The translations under genes and the position numbers were made by a program. Positions 37,840 through 49,999 of a DNA stretch of 64,000 nt are shown piece after piece. Positions within the stretch are counted from its first letter, which is position 1. Every line of letters starts with the position of its first letter. The notes beneath the pieces are model-generated. The model saw only the letters and a list, made by a program, of their open reading frames with translations. It was not told the DNA's origin and searched no databases. This DNA is from Medicago truncatula. Its lineage: Eukaryota > Streptophyta > Magnoliopsida > Fabales > Fabaceae. The stretch covers positions 49,640,091 through 49,704,090 of the forward strand of contig NC_053044.1 of the NCBI RefSeq assembly GCF_003473485.1. Direction: 5' to 3'.

Positions 37840-38135
37840 CACTACTACATAAATGACATTTCATATCGATGGAAATTGACATTTCACATCGGATCCCAGC
37901 AGATGTGACTGATGATGATGTTGTATGTCAGGAACATTTCACACCGGTATAGACCAGTTATGATAAGTCATTTTCCACATCTGATACCCAATCACAGATT
38001 TAAACTATATAACTGATGTCAAATATTTATGTTTCACAGCGGGTATAAATTTCACAGATGTGAATTCAAGAACTATTTTTATTCATGAGGATATTTCACA
38101 TCAGCTAACATACAGACGGATGTGGAAAATGCTAA
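37840..38135. mobile_element. CACTA-type transposon end
   Basis: The sequence starts CACTACTACATAAATGACAT. Subterminal repeats of the TTTCACATCGG type follow, in variants such as TTTCACACCGG and TTTCACATCAG, at about 37878, 37931 and 38095. This is the usual build of a CACTA (En/Spm) end. I did not find the opposite end or a transposase. Confidence 0.6.
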
Positions 38136-38764
38136 TTAATTAATTTATCACATACTAGCATTCTGCAGTACCAAATCTTGCTTCATATAATCATTTCATT
38201 TATACTAAAAATATGCAAATTTAAATGGTTAAATTAGTCAATCTAATTTGAGCATAGTGTTTGTTGGAATAAAACAACAAACATATTCTTGTCCTCATGT
38301 AACCATAGTCTAATGTTCATATCAAATTATCCAATTCAATAACGTGTATAAACTGATCATTATACAAAATCAAATCAAATTAATTAAACAAACATCATAC
38401 AACATTCTTTTCCGTATAAAATTTGAAAAATCATTAACATTTATTTTATATATAGGATTGCTTGAAGTAAGCTAGTTAGGGTCTACCTCCAAAATGAAAG
38501 CTTCCAAATTAAAATGTTTGTTGACTCAATTTCTAAGAATATCAATGAATATAATCCCACCTGATAATCCACACCAATTGTTGTAACAGGTTAAGAAAAT
38601 CCCAAGAAGATAAGTGGAGACTACATGGAACTACTGCAATCTTCCAGTTTAATTATCAAAAGCCTACGAACATGCTCATGTTAATAATGCTTTCTTTCCT
38701 ATTGTATGAGCTAGTAAAAAATTCCCTAACATATTACCTTTAGAAAACTATCAAATTCACGATT

Positions 38765-38934
38765 TATGGTCTCTGCTTTTTTTTTTTTGGTGTTCGGGGT
38801 TCGAACTCCGGACCTTGCATATATTATGCATTGTCTCTGGTGGTGTCTGGGGTTCGAACCCGGACCTTGCATATATTATGCATTGTCCCTACCAATTGAG
38901 TTAAACTCACGAGGAATATGGTCTCTGCTTTTTT
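38765..38934 (-). mobile_element. SINE with internally duplicated segment (38781-38916)
   Basis: Read on the minus strand it starts CCTCGTGAGTTTAACTCAAT with an A-box-like TCAATTGGTAGGGA, then a B-box GGTTCGAACCCC, and ends in poly(A) (the T-run at 38777-38788). The flanks TATGGTCTCTGCTTTT are repeated at 38765-38780 and 38917-38932. The B-box and the following GGACCTTGCATATATTATGC block occur twice, 52 bp apart. Confidence 0.85.
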
Positions 38935-39459
38935 GTAAATTTATGTGTATCCTTAAAAAAAATTGAATTATTTTTACACTCATATTTAGTATATTATAGC
39001 AATGCCTTTTGTAAAAGTTTAAATTATTTAAACAAAAAATAAATTAAATATGATTTTATTTTATTTTTTATTGCTTTAATATTTATATTTAATTCATATT
39101 TGTTAAAAAAAAATTCTAAATTTATGTGGTGAGATTGTTATAATATTTTAAACATTTTTAAAAAATGGGAGCCCTACATGCCTACACTTGACGGGGAGTA
39201 CTCAAACCAGACGTGTCCCAAAATTAGTGAACTAGTATCCAATCAAAAAATAGATGATGGTGGTGTAATTATTTTCAAAAGAGTGGTACGTTCGTGTATA
39301 TATATATTTTTGTTATGTGGTATCGGAAAAAAAGAAGCTCTCTTTTAAAATGTCTTTCAGATGAGTGTCCACCAAACACATATATTCATAAACTATATTT
39401 AAAATGTCTTTCAAATGAGGCTGGTTACACGGATTAAATTACTTTATAATGGTATATCA

Positions 39460-39782
39460 TAAACTATAGACTTAATAGTAGTTTTAATCTCCTAACTTTC
39501 TCAAAGTTGCGATTGTGGTCTCCTATGAAAAAAAATTACAATACCACCCCCTATGTTTTGCACCTGTGGCAGTTTTGGCCCCCGATGCCAATTTTAACTC
39601 GGTATACGCTGACGTGGCACCCTAAGTGAGGTGCCACGTGTTAATTTTTTTTTTGCCTTTGGGGGGCTAAAACTGCTACAGTTGCAAAAGTTATGGGACG
39701 GTTTTGTAGTTTTTTTTAGGGGGTCAAAATCGCAACTTCGTGAAAGTTAGGGGACGAAAACTGCTATTAATCCTAAACTATA
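39460..39782. mobile_element. MULE-type MITE (39469-39773, 305 bp)
   Basis: The left end GACTTAATAGTAGTTTTAAT and inverted right end GGATTAATAGCAGTTTTCGT share the following 'CCTAACTTTC' and 'AAGTTGCGATT' blocks. A perfect 9-bp duplication TAAACTATA stands at 39460-39468 and 39774-39782. It has no coding capacity. Confidence 0.88.
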
Positions 39783-41690
39783 TTTAGATGTAATTCATTA
39801 ACTTCTAAATATTTTCTAAGAATTTCTCTTATAGTTTTCTTTAGGTATTCCTCTACATCTTTTGATTTGATCGATGATCTACTTTTCGTACTACAACATT
39901 TAGAGTCTTCTCTTTCTATATGCTGAAACCGGTTAAACTATTTTCTACAATCTTTTTTAGTATAGGTGTTACTTCAACTCTTTTTTTAATGATGTCATTC
40001 TTAATCATATCCCATCTAGCATTACGATTGATCTAACACAACATTCTCATCTCCACCACGCTTATTTGATTATCATGTTGGTTTTTAATCGTCTAACACT
40101 CCGTACCTTACATCATGAATCGCTGGTCTGACTTAAAAAACAGGCTCAAGAGTTTGAGGCTTATGTACATACGACATCGTGAAATGTGTGATGGCTCTGA
40201 TGTTTTTATTGGGTATGCATGACTCTCTCTTTTGTTCAATGGGAATTAAACAGCTTTAATCCCTCCCTTAGATTCCCAATTCGTACATTATTAGTCTCTG
40301 TCTTAGTTTGTACTTTGTAGTACTAGTATAACTCCGTTTGGCTTTTTAGTTGAACACGGGTTCATGAAAATTGCAATGAAAAGGGATCGCATCCAGCACA
40401 GACTCACAGTGTGTACGCAAAAAGATCAATTTGAGGCAGTGGGGTTAGAAAACTAGTATTAATTTATAAGAATAAGAATATATAATTATTTGATGATTTG
40501 AATGTTGATTTATAGCAAGACATACAGAACTGGAAATGAGGGAGGGGGACCATTAATTATCATCATCATCACTCATATGCATGAGAATTATTTAGCCAAA
40601 AAAGTCTTATTAGAATGCCCGTGACCGACCGTATCTCGTGCAAACCCTCATGTAAAGACAAATTATCCACCGCAAATATCTCCATAAAAAACCATAATTG
40701 ATCACGAGCGAGAAAACTTTTCATTTCTAACTCTAACAACTACAATTCTTATCCATCCAATCACTGCAATTCCCAATCCAAAAAAGTTACTCAAAGCTAG
40801 CAAATGTCCAAAAATTTCAACAAAACAGCCACATTCTGTAAACATCAAGCTGCAGTGAAGTTCATTTTTCATCACACCAATGATTTCAAACTCCCTTTTT
40901 TTACTAATTTGTGTCCTTTATGATTTGTCTTTTAAACATGTATACATTGCACACTCTTCCATACGTCTTCATGACTTCATCTACATTTTATTACCAGCAA
41001 TGTCTATTTTGTTTCTTGCCTTTCCTTCCATTCCCACGCAGAAGCCAGCTCACTTTCCATTATCAATATTTATGATCGTTTAACCTTATATATAACTAAC
41101 TAGATAAATACTCTCTCCATACCTTTTTTTTTTTTTTAAGAAAACATTCAATCCGTCGTTAATTATAAGATCATTTATAAAAAAAGTTGTCATTAATTAA
41201 TATAAGACTATCTTTACATTTTTAAATGCATTTATTACTCTTTTTTCAAACATACCCTTAAGTTAAGGGCCTTAACATTAAAAATAGACAAAATATCTCT
41301 TATGATCTTTTAAGTTTAACAAAAATACCGGTTTAATCTTTAAGTTTTTTAAGCTTCAAATAAGTTTTTTAAGTTTTTCCAAGTTTCAAATATGTACTTT
41401 AAATTTTATTAAATTTCAAATAAGTACTTTAAGTTATTAATTTAATTCACTTATTTGACGTTTTTTAAGTTTCAAATAAATCCTTAAAAAGATAATACAG
41501 ACTTATTTAAAACTTAAAAAACTAATCCGATATTTTTTTCAAACTTAAAGAACAAAAATATATTTTACCTTAAAAATATCTATACACAAAAAACAATTTG
41601 GTAAAACATACATAAAAAAGGGACGAAGGGATCAAATAATATTAATCACAATACACACTTCATATTTATATCAATTAAATATAAATTTAA
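39783..41690. other. AT-rich intergenic DNA
   Basis: No gene is recognised. Repeats of 'AAGTTTCAAATAAGT' type occur around 41345-41480. Confidence 0.5.
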
Positions 41691-41691
41691 T

Positions 41692-41773
41692 GTTGTAAAC
41701 TGTTACAAGTTGCAATTTAACAACAGTTCCAAGTTGTAATTCAATGTTGTAAACAGTTCCAAGTTGTAATTTA
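41692..41773. repeat. Imperfect tandem repeat upstream of the aspartyl protease
   Basis: CAGTTCCAAGTTGTAATT occurs at 41724 and 41754 (period 30), with a third, diverged copy starting at 41692. It lies about 165-245 bp before the ATG. Confidence 0.75.
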
Positions 41774-41826
41774 TATGAGGATGTTTTTGTAATTTAACAA
41801 CCACATAACACTCTTAGTCTCGCACT

Positions 41827-41836
41827 ACATATAAGG
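41827..41836 (+). promoter_or_regulatory. Possible TATA box of the aspartyl protease gene
   Basis: CATATAAGGG stands about 100 bp before the ATG at 41936. A start about 30 bp downstream would leave a leader of about 70 bases. Position and sequence only. Confidence 0.35.
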
Positions 41837-41935
41837 GTCTTAGTCCCTCACATGCATGCAAGCTATCTATACCTTTAAGCTTCATTCTATCTATCCCTTA
41901 TCCAAAAAAAAAAATCACCCGAAATTAGATCAACC

Positions 41936-43252
41936 ATGAAAATTAAATTGGCTACGGCCTTAATACTTTGCTCTGCAATTTTCATGAGCATGAGCAATGC
42001 CACTGATCCATGTGCATCTCAACCAGATGACTCCGATCTCAACGTAATTCCCATGTATGGAAAATGCTCACCATTCAACCCACAAAAAACAGACTCATGG
42101 GACAATAGAGTCCTAAACATGGCCTCCAAAGATCCAGCCAGAATGAGCTATCTATCCTCTTTAGTAGCCCAAAAGACCGTCTCTTCGGCCCCAATTGCTT
42201 CGGGCCAGGCCTTCAACATTGGCAACTACATAGTCCGTGTTAAAATCGGAACACCCGGTCAACTCCTCTTCATGGTCCTTGACACAAGCACCGACGAGGC
42301 TTTTATCCCTAGCTCTGGCTGCATTGGTTGCTCCGCAACAACTTTCTCACCCAATGCCTCCACCAGTTATGTGCCATTGGAGTGTTCCGTTCCACAATGC
42401 AGTCAGGTCCGTGGGCTCTCATGTCCAGCCACGGGCTCTGGCGCATGTTCCTTCAACAAATCTTACGCAGGTTCGACTTACTCTGCCACACTTGTTCAAG
42501 ATTCACTTAGATTAGCTACGGATGTTATCCCTAGCTACTCTTTTGGATCCATCAATGCTATCTCTGGTTCTTCAATTCCAGCCCAAGGACTTTTGGGCTT
42601 GGGCCGTGGCCCGTTATCTTTATTATCACAAACCGGGTCACTTTACTCGGGTGTATTCTCCTACTGCCTTCCAAGTTTCAAATCTTACTATTTTTCCGGG
42701 TCACTTAAACTTGGACCCGTGGGTCAACCCAAAAGCATTCGAACCACACCACTTCTTCGCAATCCTCGCCGTCCATCTCTTTATTTTGTCAATTTAACCG
42801 GAATTACCGTGGGAAAAGTAAATGTACCTTTCCCCAAAGAACTTTTAGCGTTCGACGTGAATACCGGATCCGGAACCATAATTGATTCGGGTACAGTTAT
42901 TACCCGTTTTGTGGAACCCGTTTACAACGCGGTTAGGGATGAGTTTAGAAAACAAGTAACCGGACCTTTTTCGAGCTTAGGAGCATTTGACACATGTTTT
43001 GTGAAGAACTATGAAACTTTGGCACCAGCTATTACATTGCATTTCACAGATTTGGATCTAAAATTACCATTGGAGAATAGTTTGATCCATAGCAGTTCAG
43101 GATCATTGGCTTGTCTTGCAATGGCGTCTACACCAAAGAATGTGAACTACACTGTGTTGAATGTGATTGCTAATTATCAACAACAGAATTTGAGGGTTTT
43201 GTTTGATACCGTGAATAATAAGGTTGGTATTGCCCGTGAGCTTTGTAACTAG
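41936..43252 (+). CDS. AED3-like secreted aspartyl protease
   Basis: An intact intronless frame of 438 aa. Residues 1-22 form a signal peptide. A propeptide-like part follows. Then come the two lobes of a plant A1-family protease: the first active-site motif 'MVLDTSTDEAFIP' (D116, DTS in place of the common DTG), the Cys-rich insert 'CIGCSATTF', the 'QGLLGLGRGPLSLLSQ' segment, and the second active-site motif 'TIIDSGTVITRF' (D317). The end 'YQQQNLRVLFDTVNNKVGIA' is typical. Length and motifs fit the apoplastic AED3/At1g09750 group, linked to disease response and cell-wall space; DTS at the first site is usual in that group as I remember it. Both Asp residues are present, so activity is likely. 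It is the only copy in the window. Confidence 0.92.
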   Translation: MKIKLATALILCSAIFMSMSNATDPCASQPDDSDLNVIPMYGKCSPFNPQKTDSWDNRVLNMASKDPARMSYLSSLVAQKTVSSAPIASGQAFNIGNYIVRVKIGTPGQLLFMVLDTSTDEAFIPSSGCIGCSATTFSPNASTSYVPLECSVPQCSQVRGLSCPATGSGACSFNKSYAGSTYSATLVQDSLRLATDVIPSYSFGSINAISGSSIPAQGLLGLGRGPLSLLSQTGSLYSGVFSYCLPSFKSYYFSGSLKLGPVGQPKSIRTTPLLRNPRRPSLYFVNLTGITVGKVNVPFPKELLAFDVNTGSGTIIDSGTVITRFVEPVYNAVRDEFRKQVTGPFSSLGAFDTCFVKNYETLAPAITLHFTDLDLKLPLENSLIHSSSGSLACLAMASTPKNVNYTVLNVIANYQQQNLRVLFDTVNNKVGIARELCN

Positions 43253-46200
43253 CTAGCTAAGTTATGCTTTTGTTTTAGTTTGGATGTTTTGTTGTAGTGG
43301 CCTAGGTGAAAAGGGTACCATGTGGCTAAAGAAGTAATTATTCCATGTGAAATGTCTTCTTTATTAGTGTGATTGTGATCGTTAATTAGCACAAAGGCGT
43401 AACGATCATTTTGATTATCCAATTGGATTGCTGAAATAACTTTTGCTGTATTTTTTTTTTCCTAAGAAATTGCCTTATGTATGATGAATTACGATTGTCC
43501 CATTCAATGAAATTTTCCTTTTGTTTATTTATGAACGGGAATAAAGGCATACCCGTGAATTGAATTGGAATCCAGCGTGTTGTTTTTGTATGCCAATTGC
43601 CAAGTAATCAATCTTGTATTATTGCTATTATTATTATTATTATGGTGATAAACTTTCCGAAAAGGAACTAAATTATTATCAAACTCGAACTTTTAATATA
43701 ACATCAACAATATTTTAGGATATATAACAGATGATCACACATTTTTCGAATATCTCTTTATACACTACATATAAAGTGGTGTAATTACAGTCTCCATTGT
43801 TATGCGTTAATAATATCTTCAGACCATCTCTTAATGTAACTCGAGATACTTACTTAAAACTGAGTTGATACTAACACTTAATTATCTGAAATTACATGCA
43901 CGACAAAAGAATATTATTCTGAACAGTTTCCATGAATTGAGCAATTAAAAAATTAGAACACAGGGAAAAACTACTATGCTATATAAATATAAGCAACAAA
44001 CGATCAACAAAGATAAATTTAATCCATGCCAATGTCGTCAATTGAAGATGTATTTTGACATCTTTTGTTGGATTTATGCATAGGAGAAGTGTGAACCATA
44101 ATGATTAATAAGAAAGAGAGCTGACATGTAACCCTTAAAGGATTTCGACCTAAACAAAGGAGGGATGTTGATGCCAATTGAACATGTTTGCTTGCCAATT
44201 TGCTGAGAAAAATAAATTATTATTATATATTAGGTAATATTACAAATGTTACATTGGCATATTAGCCTCTTCCTGATTCACTTTGGCACACTAATATCAT
44301 ACCATAGTTGCTCTAAACCTTGCAGTAAGTAATGGTGCAAACTCCGATATATATGTCTCAATTTGACTTGTAAAAATACCATAAGATCAGATATCATCCC
44401 TTGATCATAAACATGATGGATGAAAAATGCTACATAAGTTTTGTTAGATCTCTTGTCAAATTCTTCAAGTATAGTAAAGAGTTGGCTTTCAGAGGGTTGA
44501 GTGCCTCAATTATAAGCTTCATGGCATAGAAAATAGAAATACATTAGTAACATAGCTATCCAAGAAAACACATAAGTTTGGAAAACATGTTACTGACCTT
44601 GTAAGCACAAACCCAACTTGCAGTCTATTATAACAAAAATGAAAATGTGAACCCCCACAATAACTCAATTTCCCAAAACCTTGAACTTGGATGAACTATT
44701 AACAAACTAAAATTTGCGAATTAAACTTTCTTTCAGTTTTGCTTTGAACATTAATTAATAGCTAATACTCCTGAGTAGTGGAGGAGCACCCAATATGAGT
44801 CATCATAGATCAAATAACAAATTCATCCCAATGTTTCTAAAAATAAAGCTTCAAACTATTTGAGTTGGTTTAATATAAAGAGTAAGTTTGACAATCTAGA
44901 TACCAATCTCAAACTTAATACTCCTCTAACTGTATGAAAGTTTCTCTTGCATACCATGTGGTTGTCCTTATTAGAGTCTCGTCATTTTCTGTTTTAATTA
45001 GAGACACATGTGGCCGTCCTTATTACAGTTTCAACCCGAACTAAATGAAAGTTCCTCTTGCATAACATGTGGATCTAATTTGACGACAAACTGAAATATG
45101 ACGACAGATTGAAAACAAAAAATGCAATCCGTTAAAACCGATAGATGAAAATAAAAAAAAATAAAAAAAAATCATCATTGGAACAATCCGAACTAATAAA
45201 TTATTGATAGAGAAGAGTTATGTATCTATAAAGTGTACAAATGAAAATCACACCCAACATATCCCAATTGAAGCTACGCATCAAAAAATGACTATATTAA
45301 TCAGGATCAACAATTAAGTGACTGGTTATCCATGGAAACATGCCACTATTTTATTTTATAACATAATACATTCAACTGATCCTTCACACATTCCAAAAAC
45401 TCACCTGTATGGTCCAATCATCCTTCAAGTTTGTAAAAGTGGAGGATTTGTAAGGCATATCAAAACTATACTCAGCTCCTTCCTATACAGCCAAACAGAG
45501 GATTTTACCTACAAAGAATGATTTTATTTTTTTAATCTTAAATGCTATGATGAATTTCAGAATAGATCCATAACTGCACTATAGTAAAAAAAAATAACTC
45601 AGTTAGTAATAAAACTATTCCCTTAAAGACCAACCTGCAAAGTTATCAGGAAAATAACATTTACCCTTGCCAAAGCTTTTATGCTGATATAGTGCAATCA
45701 AAAATAAAATGAATATAAAAAACTGAATGGTAAAATTAGAAAATAAAGTGCATCAATAGCACAAAATCAAAATACATAAACTAAATACATTAGTGAATAA
45801 GTTAAGAGAAGAATCAAAAGTTAAACTAATGGAATAGTTTTATTAGTAAACAAAGATGATAATGTGAGAGCAGAGATGAGTATGGGACAAACAGTTGAGA
45901 AAAAAGTTGCTTAAGGACCTCCACCATAACAAAACCTGCCAACGGCTGCAAATCAAACAAAAATGGCGTTGAATATCTAAGCTAAAGCAGAAATTACAAA
46001 AATAAGTAATTAATTGCTCCTAAAATTTTCTGAAACTCATATAATAATAGAAGGATATCGTTGAAGTGCGAAGATATTCAATTGAATCTACCTAGTTTTT
46101 TGATATACAAATTTGTAATTGAGTATTTGATATTCAAAGAACAAAGTTATTTTTTTTACAGAGGAAAATTGAAGGGTAAATCGATTTTCATTTATGGAGG

Positions 46201-46360
46201 CGTGAGAATAGAGTGACGAAGATGAAAGTGTGAGCAAGAAATTAACCGTTTACAATTGCTTACTTGAAAAACGTGATTATAGGAAAGTCATTCATCGGAA
46301 ATCCAATTACATTAGCAGGCGTATTCTCTTTTCTTCTCAGAAACTTTGAGATCTGATTTG
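43253..46360. other. Intergenic DNA, no recognised gene
   Basis: It starts with the probable 3' untranslated region of the aspartyl protease (to about 43530). After that I find no coding region over about 2.8 kb. Some splice-like and oligo-T sites exist, so a non-coding transcript cannot be ruled out. Confidence 0.45.
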
Positions 46361-46739
46361 AATAGTCAATTGATAGGAATTAAGATTGAAGATGATGTTG
46401 AAAAGGGAAAACCCAGAATTGGAAGAAGAAAGTGTTGGGTTGGAATCAAAGACAGCAGCGGCGGAGCTGAAAGGCTTGGTTGTGAGGAAATGGTCAGAGC
46501 TGAAAGGCTTGAGTGAGAGAATTTGTGGAAGAGGAAAAGAGAGGGAGGAGAGAAAGCGACGATGAAGAGGGTGGGTTGGAGAGGTTGTTGTTTTACTATA
46601 TGCATTACATTGGTAACCAAAGCATTGGAATTAACAATGCAAACATTGGAACTATGCACGCGTTTCACAAAGTTTGATATAAAGGGCTGGATCAATCCAA
46701 GGGCCATAATTAGTTGGCGCCTAAAACTTTAGGATTAGG

Positions 46740-47986
46740 GTTTTGGAGTGATAATTGGAGTGTTAACTAGGATTAGGAATAAGTTAGATAACTATACTAA
46801 TTAATTATCTGTTATAACCTACCAATTTGACATTTTCAAACGGAAACTAAATTGATTTACTGTAATGAGAAACTCTTTTCGTAACCATCTCAAAAGTTTA
46901 ACTATCTGCATGGAGGTTAATATTTCTTTTAAGATTTCCAATTTGTGATGATCTTACAAAAAATGTGACCTTCCAGAAGTTCATAATTTGTCACGTGTTT
47001 TATGTTTTTAGAGAAAATGAGTCTTGCAACCATTTTTTTCCTTGTAATCTTGTAATTTTGCTACTGATGCTTCACTAAAAACATATTAAATTGGACAACT
47101 TGTAAATGGCATGATGAGTGTTAGAAAGAAATGTCTAATACTCACCATGAGAAGAAATTAATGGAGCAGTGTCACATTATGAAAGACATGGAAGATAAGG
47201 ACCAACAAAGCCTTTGCATGCGGAAGAGGAAGAATGTAGGAACAAAGAAGAATCTTGCAAAGATGACAAAGATGTTATAACCATGTAGGTTCAGAGAACA
47301 ATATCTATAATATGTTTTACCTTTATCATGAGTTAGTTCGTGTATGTTTATCTAGCTTGTTTTGATTTTGATTTGGTTCTTTGTATGTGATTGTTACTTC
47401 TTATGCGACCATGGGGCTCTTTTGACTAATTTAATCCATTTCCTCTTCTTAAAAGAAAAACATATCAAATATGTGAATCCCATTATACATATTAATCATT
47501 TAAATTGAGCAATTTGTTTTGTTACAAATAAAAAATTAAAACAAAATATGCTGGTCTTCCTCATTCATTCATCCATCTACAATCAAAAAGTTAAAAAATT
47601 TAAATTTGTCTTTAACCCCAAATTGATCCTTATCATTGAAAATTGAAGAAGTAAAAAACGTTCATATGCTAAAACTCATAAATGTCTAATTAAAATAAAA
47701 TTGTATTACTTTTAAAAGTTTTTTGTTATAATTTTAAACTAGAACACGTGTCAACTTTTAATGTAGTTGTTTAGGAAGTATGTTCGAAGAGTATAGGTGT
47801 TGAAGTGAATGAAAAGTTTATTTTAGGACACTCATTTGAACACGTATAATGAGTGTCGGACAAAACATGTCCAACACATATTATGTATAAAATTAAGAGA
47901 ATTGACTTCGAGAAAATCGGTAATATAAAACTTTTTAGACTTTGTTTGTGAGTTTGGAAGGGAGTGAGAGTTAGAATCCTTTTTAT
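46740..47986. other. Intergenic DNA
   Basis: No gene or clear repeat is recognised. Confidence 0.45.
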
Positions 47987-47989
47987 TTA

Positions 47990-48309
47990 GCCTTTGTTTG
48001 GTATGAGAGAAATAGAGGAGAGAGATATATAGAAGAGAGAAAGAGAAGAGAAGTTGGAGATTTCTCTTGTTTGGCAAGAAAAGAAATTGAGAAGAGAGAA
48101 GAATAAATGATGGGCCCCATACCCTTTTTGTTTCTCTTCAAAAATGAGAAGAAAGAGGGAAGAAGACAAAAAAGTCTATTATGCCATTGGTTTTTTAATT
48201 AATCATAAATTATAATGATGTCTTATCAAGGATATTTTTGTCTTTTTAAAAATAATAACATTTCTTTCTCTTCTATTTCTCTCTTCTTTCTCTTATACCA
48301 AACAATACA
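47990..48309. mobile_element. Tourist-like MITE (320 bp)
   Basis: GCCTTTGTTTGGTATGAGAG and the inverted TGTATTGTTTGGTATAAGAG continue in GA-rich arms. A TTA duplication stands at 47987-47989 and 48310-48312. The frames on the minus strand here are simple GA/CT-run translations. Confidence 0.7.
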
Positions 48310-48312
48310 TTA

Positions 48313-49153
48313 AATATTCTCTATTTCTCATCACTTTCTCTCTTCACAAACTCTCTCTTACCTATTCCTCTCTTTTCAACTTCTCTTCGTGTCATATTCA
48401 TTTCTTCATTTATTTTAAACAAATGGAGATGATATTTATCTCTCATCAAGTGGAATAAATAAAGGATATTGAAAGGAAAGAGATTTTTCATCATAATAAC
48501 AAATTCTCCTCATGTCGAAGAACTAAAAAATTATATTGGAGAAGAATTTTGGAGGAAAGTTCTTCAAATTTAATTTATGTTGTTGCAATATTATTAAAAC
48601 TAAAAATATATTAATTATAAGCACTAGTTTACCATTCTTTAAAAAAATACTTTCTCAAAATTGTGAAAAAATTCTCAAATTTTTTCTATATTATTTTCAA
48701 CCCCAAAACTCTCTTTCCATCTCTTCCAAACTCCTAAATAAATATTTCTCTTCCCACGCACGGACATGTGCCTAGTTCCCACACTTTATTTGAAATTTCC
48801 AAATAATCTATCACTTTATCTTTATTGTCCTTCAAAATTGAATTTTTTCCTTGTTTTTGTTGTGCCGGATATTTTATCATTTGATTCAAACCTGCTTCCT
48901 TCCTTCTTCATCTTTCTAACTACCAAAAAAGATTATTAAAAAAAAAAGTAGTAAGTTTATCACAAAGATCTAATAGTAGAGTTTAAACTAATAGTTGAGT
49001 CATAATAAAGGAAAATAGAATTTTCGCTTGCAATGTGTGTAATGAGAAGAACCGAAGAAGTTTAAGCTTGCAAGTCTAAATAGAGACCGACACCATATAT
49101 TTTTATAAGTTTGTCAGATTAATGCTTATTAATTGGTGTATGACAAGTTAAGA
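48313..49153. other. Intergenic DNA
   Basis: AT-rich with CT-runs. No gene is recognised. Confidence 0.45.
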
Positions 49154-49853
49154 TCATCCAACAACAGGATTGAGCACCTGTCCAGCAAAGAGGATTGTTC
49201 CGGTCGAAACTTCTCTAATTAGAAATAGGAAAGGGTGATCAGCTACAAAGTCTTCTCGATGTATACATTTCTTTCTGTGTACTTTGCTTTTTTTTATAAG
49301 TAGTGAATGCAGCAACTTCAGTGCCTTCTTCATTTACTTCAATGAAAGATTTGTGAAATATGTTGGAAACATATAGGTTTTCACCCTCAAAAGAAGAATC
49401 CACAATTTTTGTAAAACCTCCAGCAGAGAAAGGTAAAATCACTCCTAACTCCTTCATCGTATTAGTAGTTTCAATTCCAAACGAAATATTGAATCTTGGA
49501 ATCTTGAACTCACCTACCGCCACTTTTTTAATGAGAGGAAGATTGTGTTCTGGTAACTCAAATTCAGAAGCCAGCTTCTCAACCAAGGTTGACAACCCAT
49601 CTTTTGCATCTGGAAGAAAAATATACATAGAGAATTGACACTCATCTTTGCCTTGATTATAAGGAAGATAAAGAACTTTATAACCATCAAAATCTCCAAT
49701 ATACCGTTTCTTATAGGAGGTCATGAAGGGAACTTTGACGGAGCTACCATTTAAAAGGTAACAGTCACTGTCTTTCGTTACCGAAGTATCAAACTTCTCA
49801 TTCCATATTCCTTTAAAGTACATTGCATTTGCAAATATGAGTTTGGTTACCAC
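49154..49853 (-). pseudogene. Serpin gene, N-terminal half lost and frameshifted
   Basis: From 49853 down the frame reads 'KLIFANAMYFKGIWNEKFD', 'FMTSYKKRYIGDFDGYKVL', 'FKIPRFNISFG' and '[17 protein letters not shown]', the second half of a plant serpin up to the hinge of the reactive loop. Near 49241-49260 the frame is lost: the frame stops at 49239-49241, while another frame carries on with '[14 protein letters not shown]' and '[14 protein letters not shown]' to a stop at 49154-49156. The first half (about 170 residues) is missing; a stop lies just upstream and a foldback MITE begins there (49856). Serpins trap proteases through the reactive loop, and this copy cannot. Confidence 0.88.
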
Positions 49854-49855
49854 TC

Positions 49856-49998
49856 ACCTATTTTATTGGATGAAATCAATGTAGGACCTACATTTTAGAA
49901 ATGGAACCCACATAAAGTGGTGGGACATACATTGATTTCATCCAATAAAAGAGTGATTGCTAGAGAGAGTGCTCAAAAGAGAGTGTTGCTAACACTTC
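49856..49998. mobile_element. Foldback MITE at the serpin break
   Basis: TTTTATTGGATGAAATCAAT on the left pairs with the inverted copy on the right (ATTGATTTCATCCAATAAAA at about 49931-49950). The right arm goes on with 'AGAGAGTGTTGCTAACACTT', while the left arm is cut short at the serpin side. Same family as 18300-18480. Confidence 0.7.
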
Positions 49999-49999
49999 T

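Noticed and set aside
41111..41631. Stowaway-like element (CTCTCTCCATACC ... GGGACGAAGGGAT)
   Set aside because: The two ends match poorly and no clean TA duplication with matching termini could be read.
46366..46707. 113-residue minus-strand frame, and an opposing 57-residue plus-strand frame at 46392-46565
   Set aside because: Neither shows a known domain or splice context. The plus frame has a repeated 'ELKGL' pair, but that is too little to call a gene.
49239..49853. Working short serpin gene
   Set aside because: It lacks the N-terminal half, has a stop just upstream, and loses frame before the conserved C-terminal strand that is still visible in another frame.
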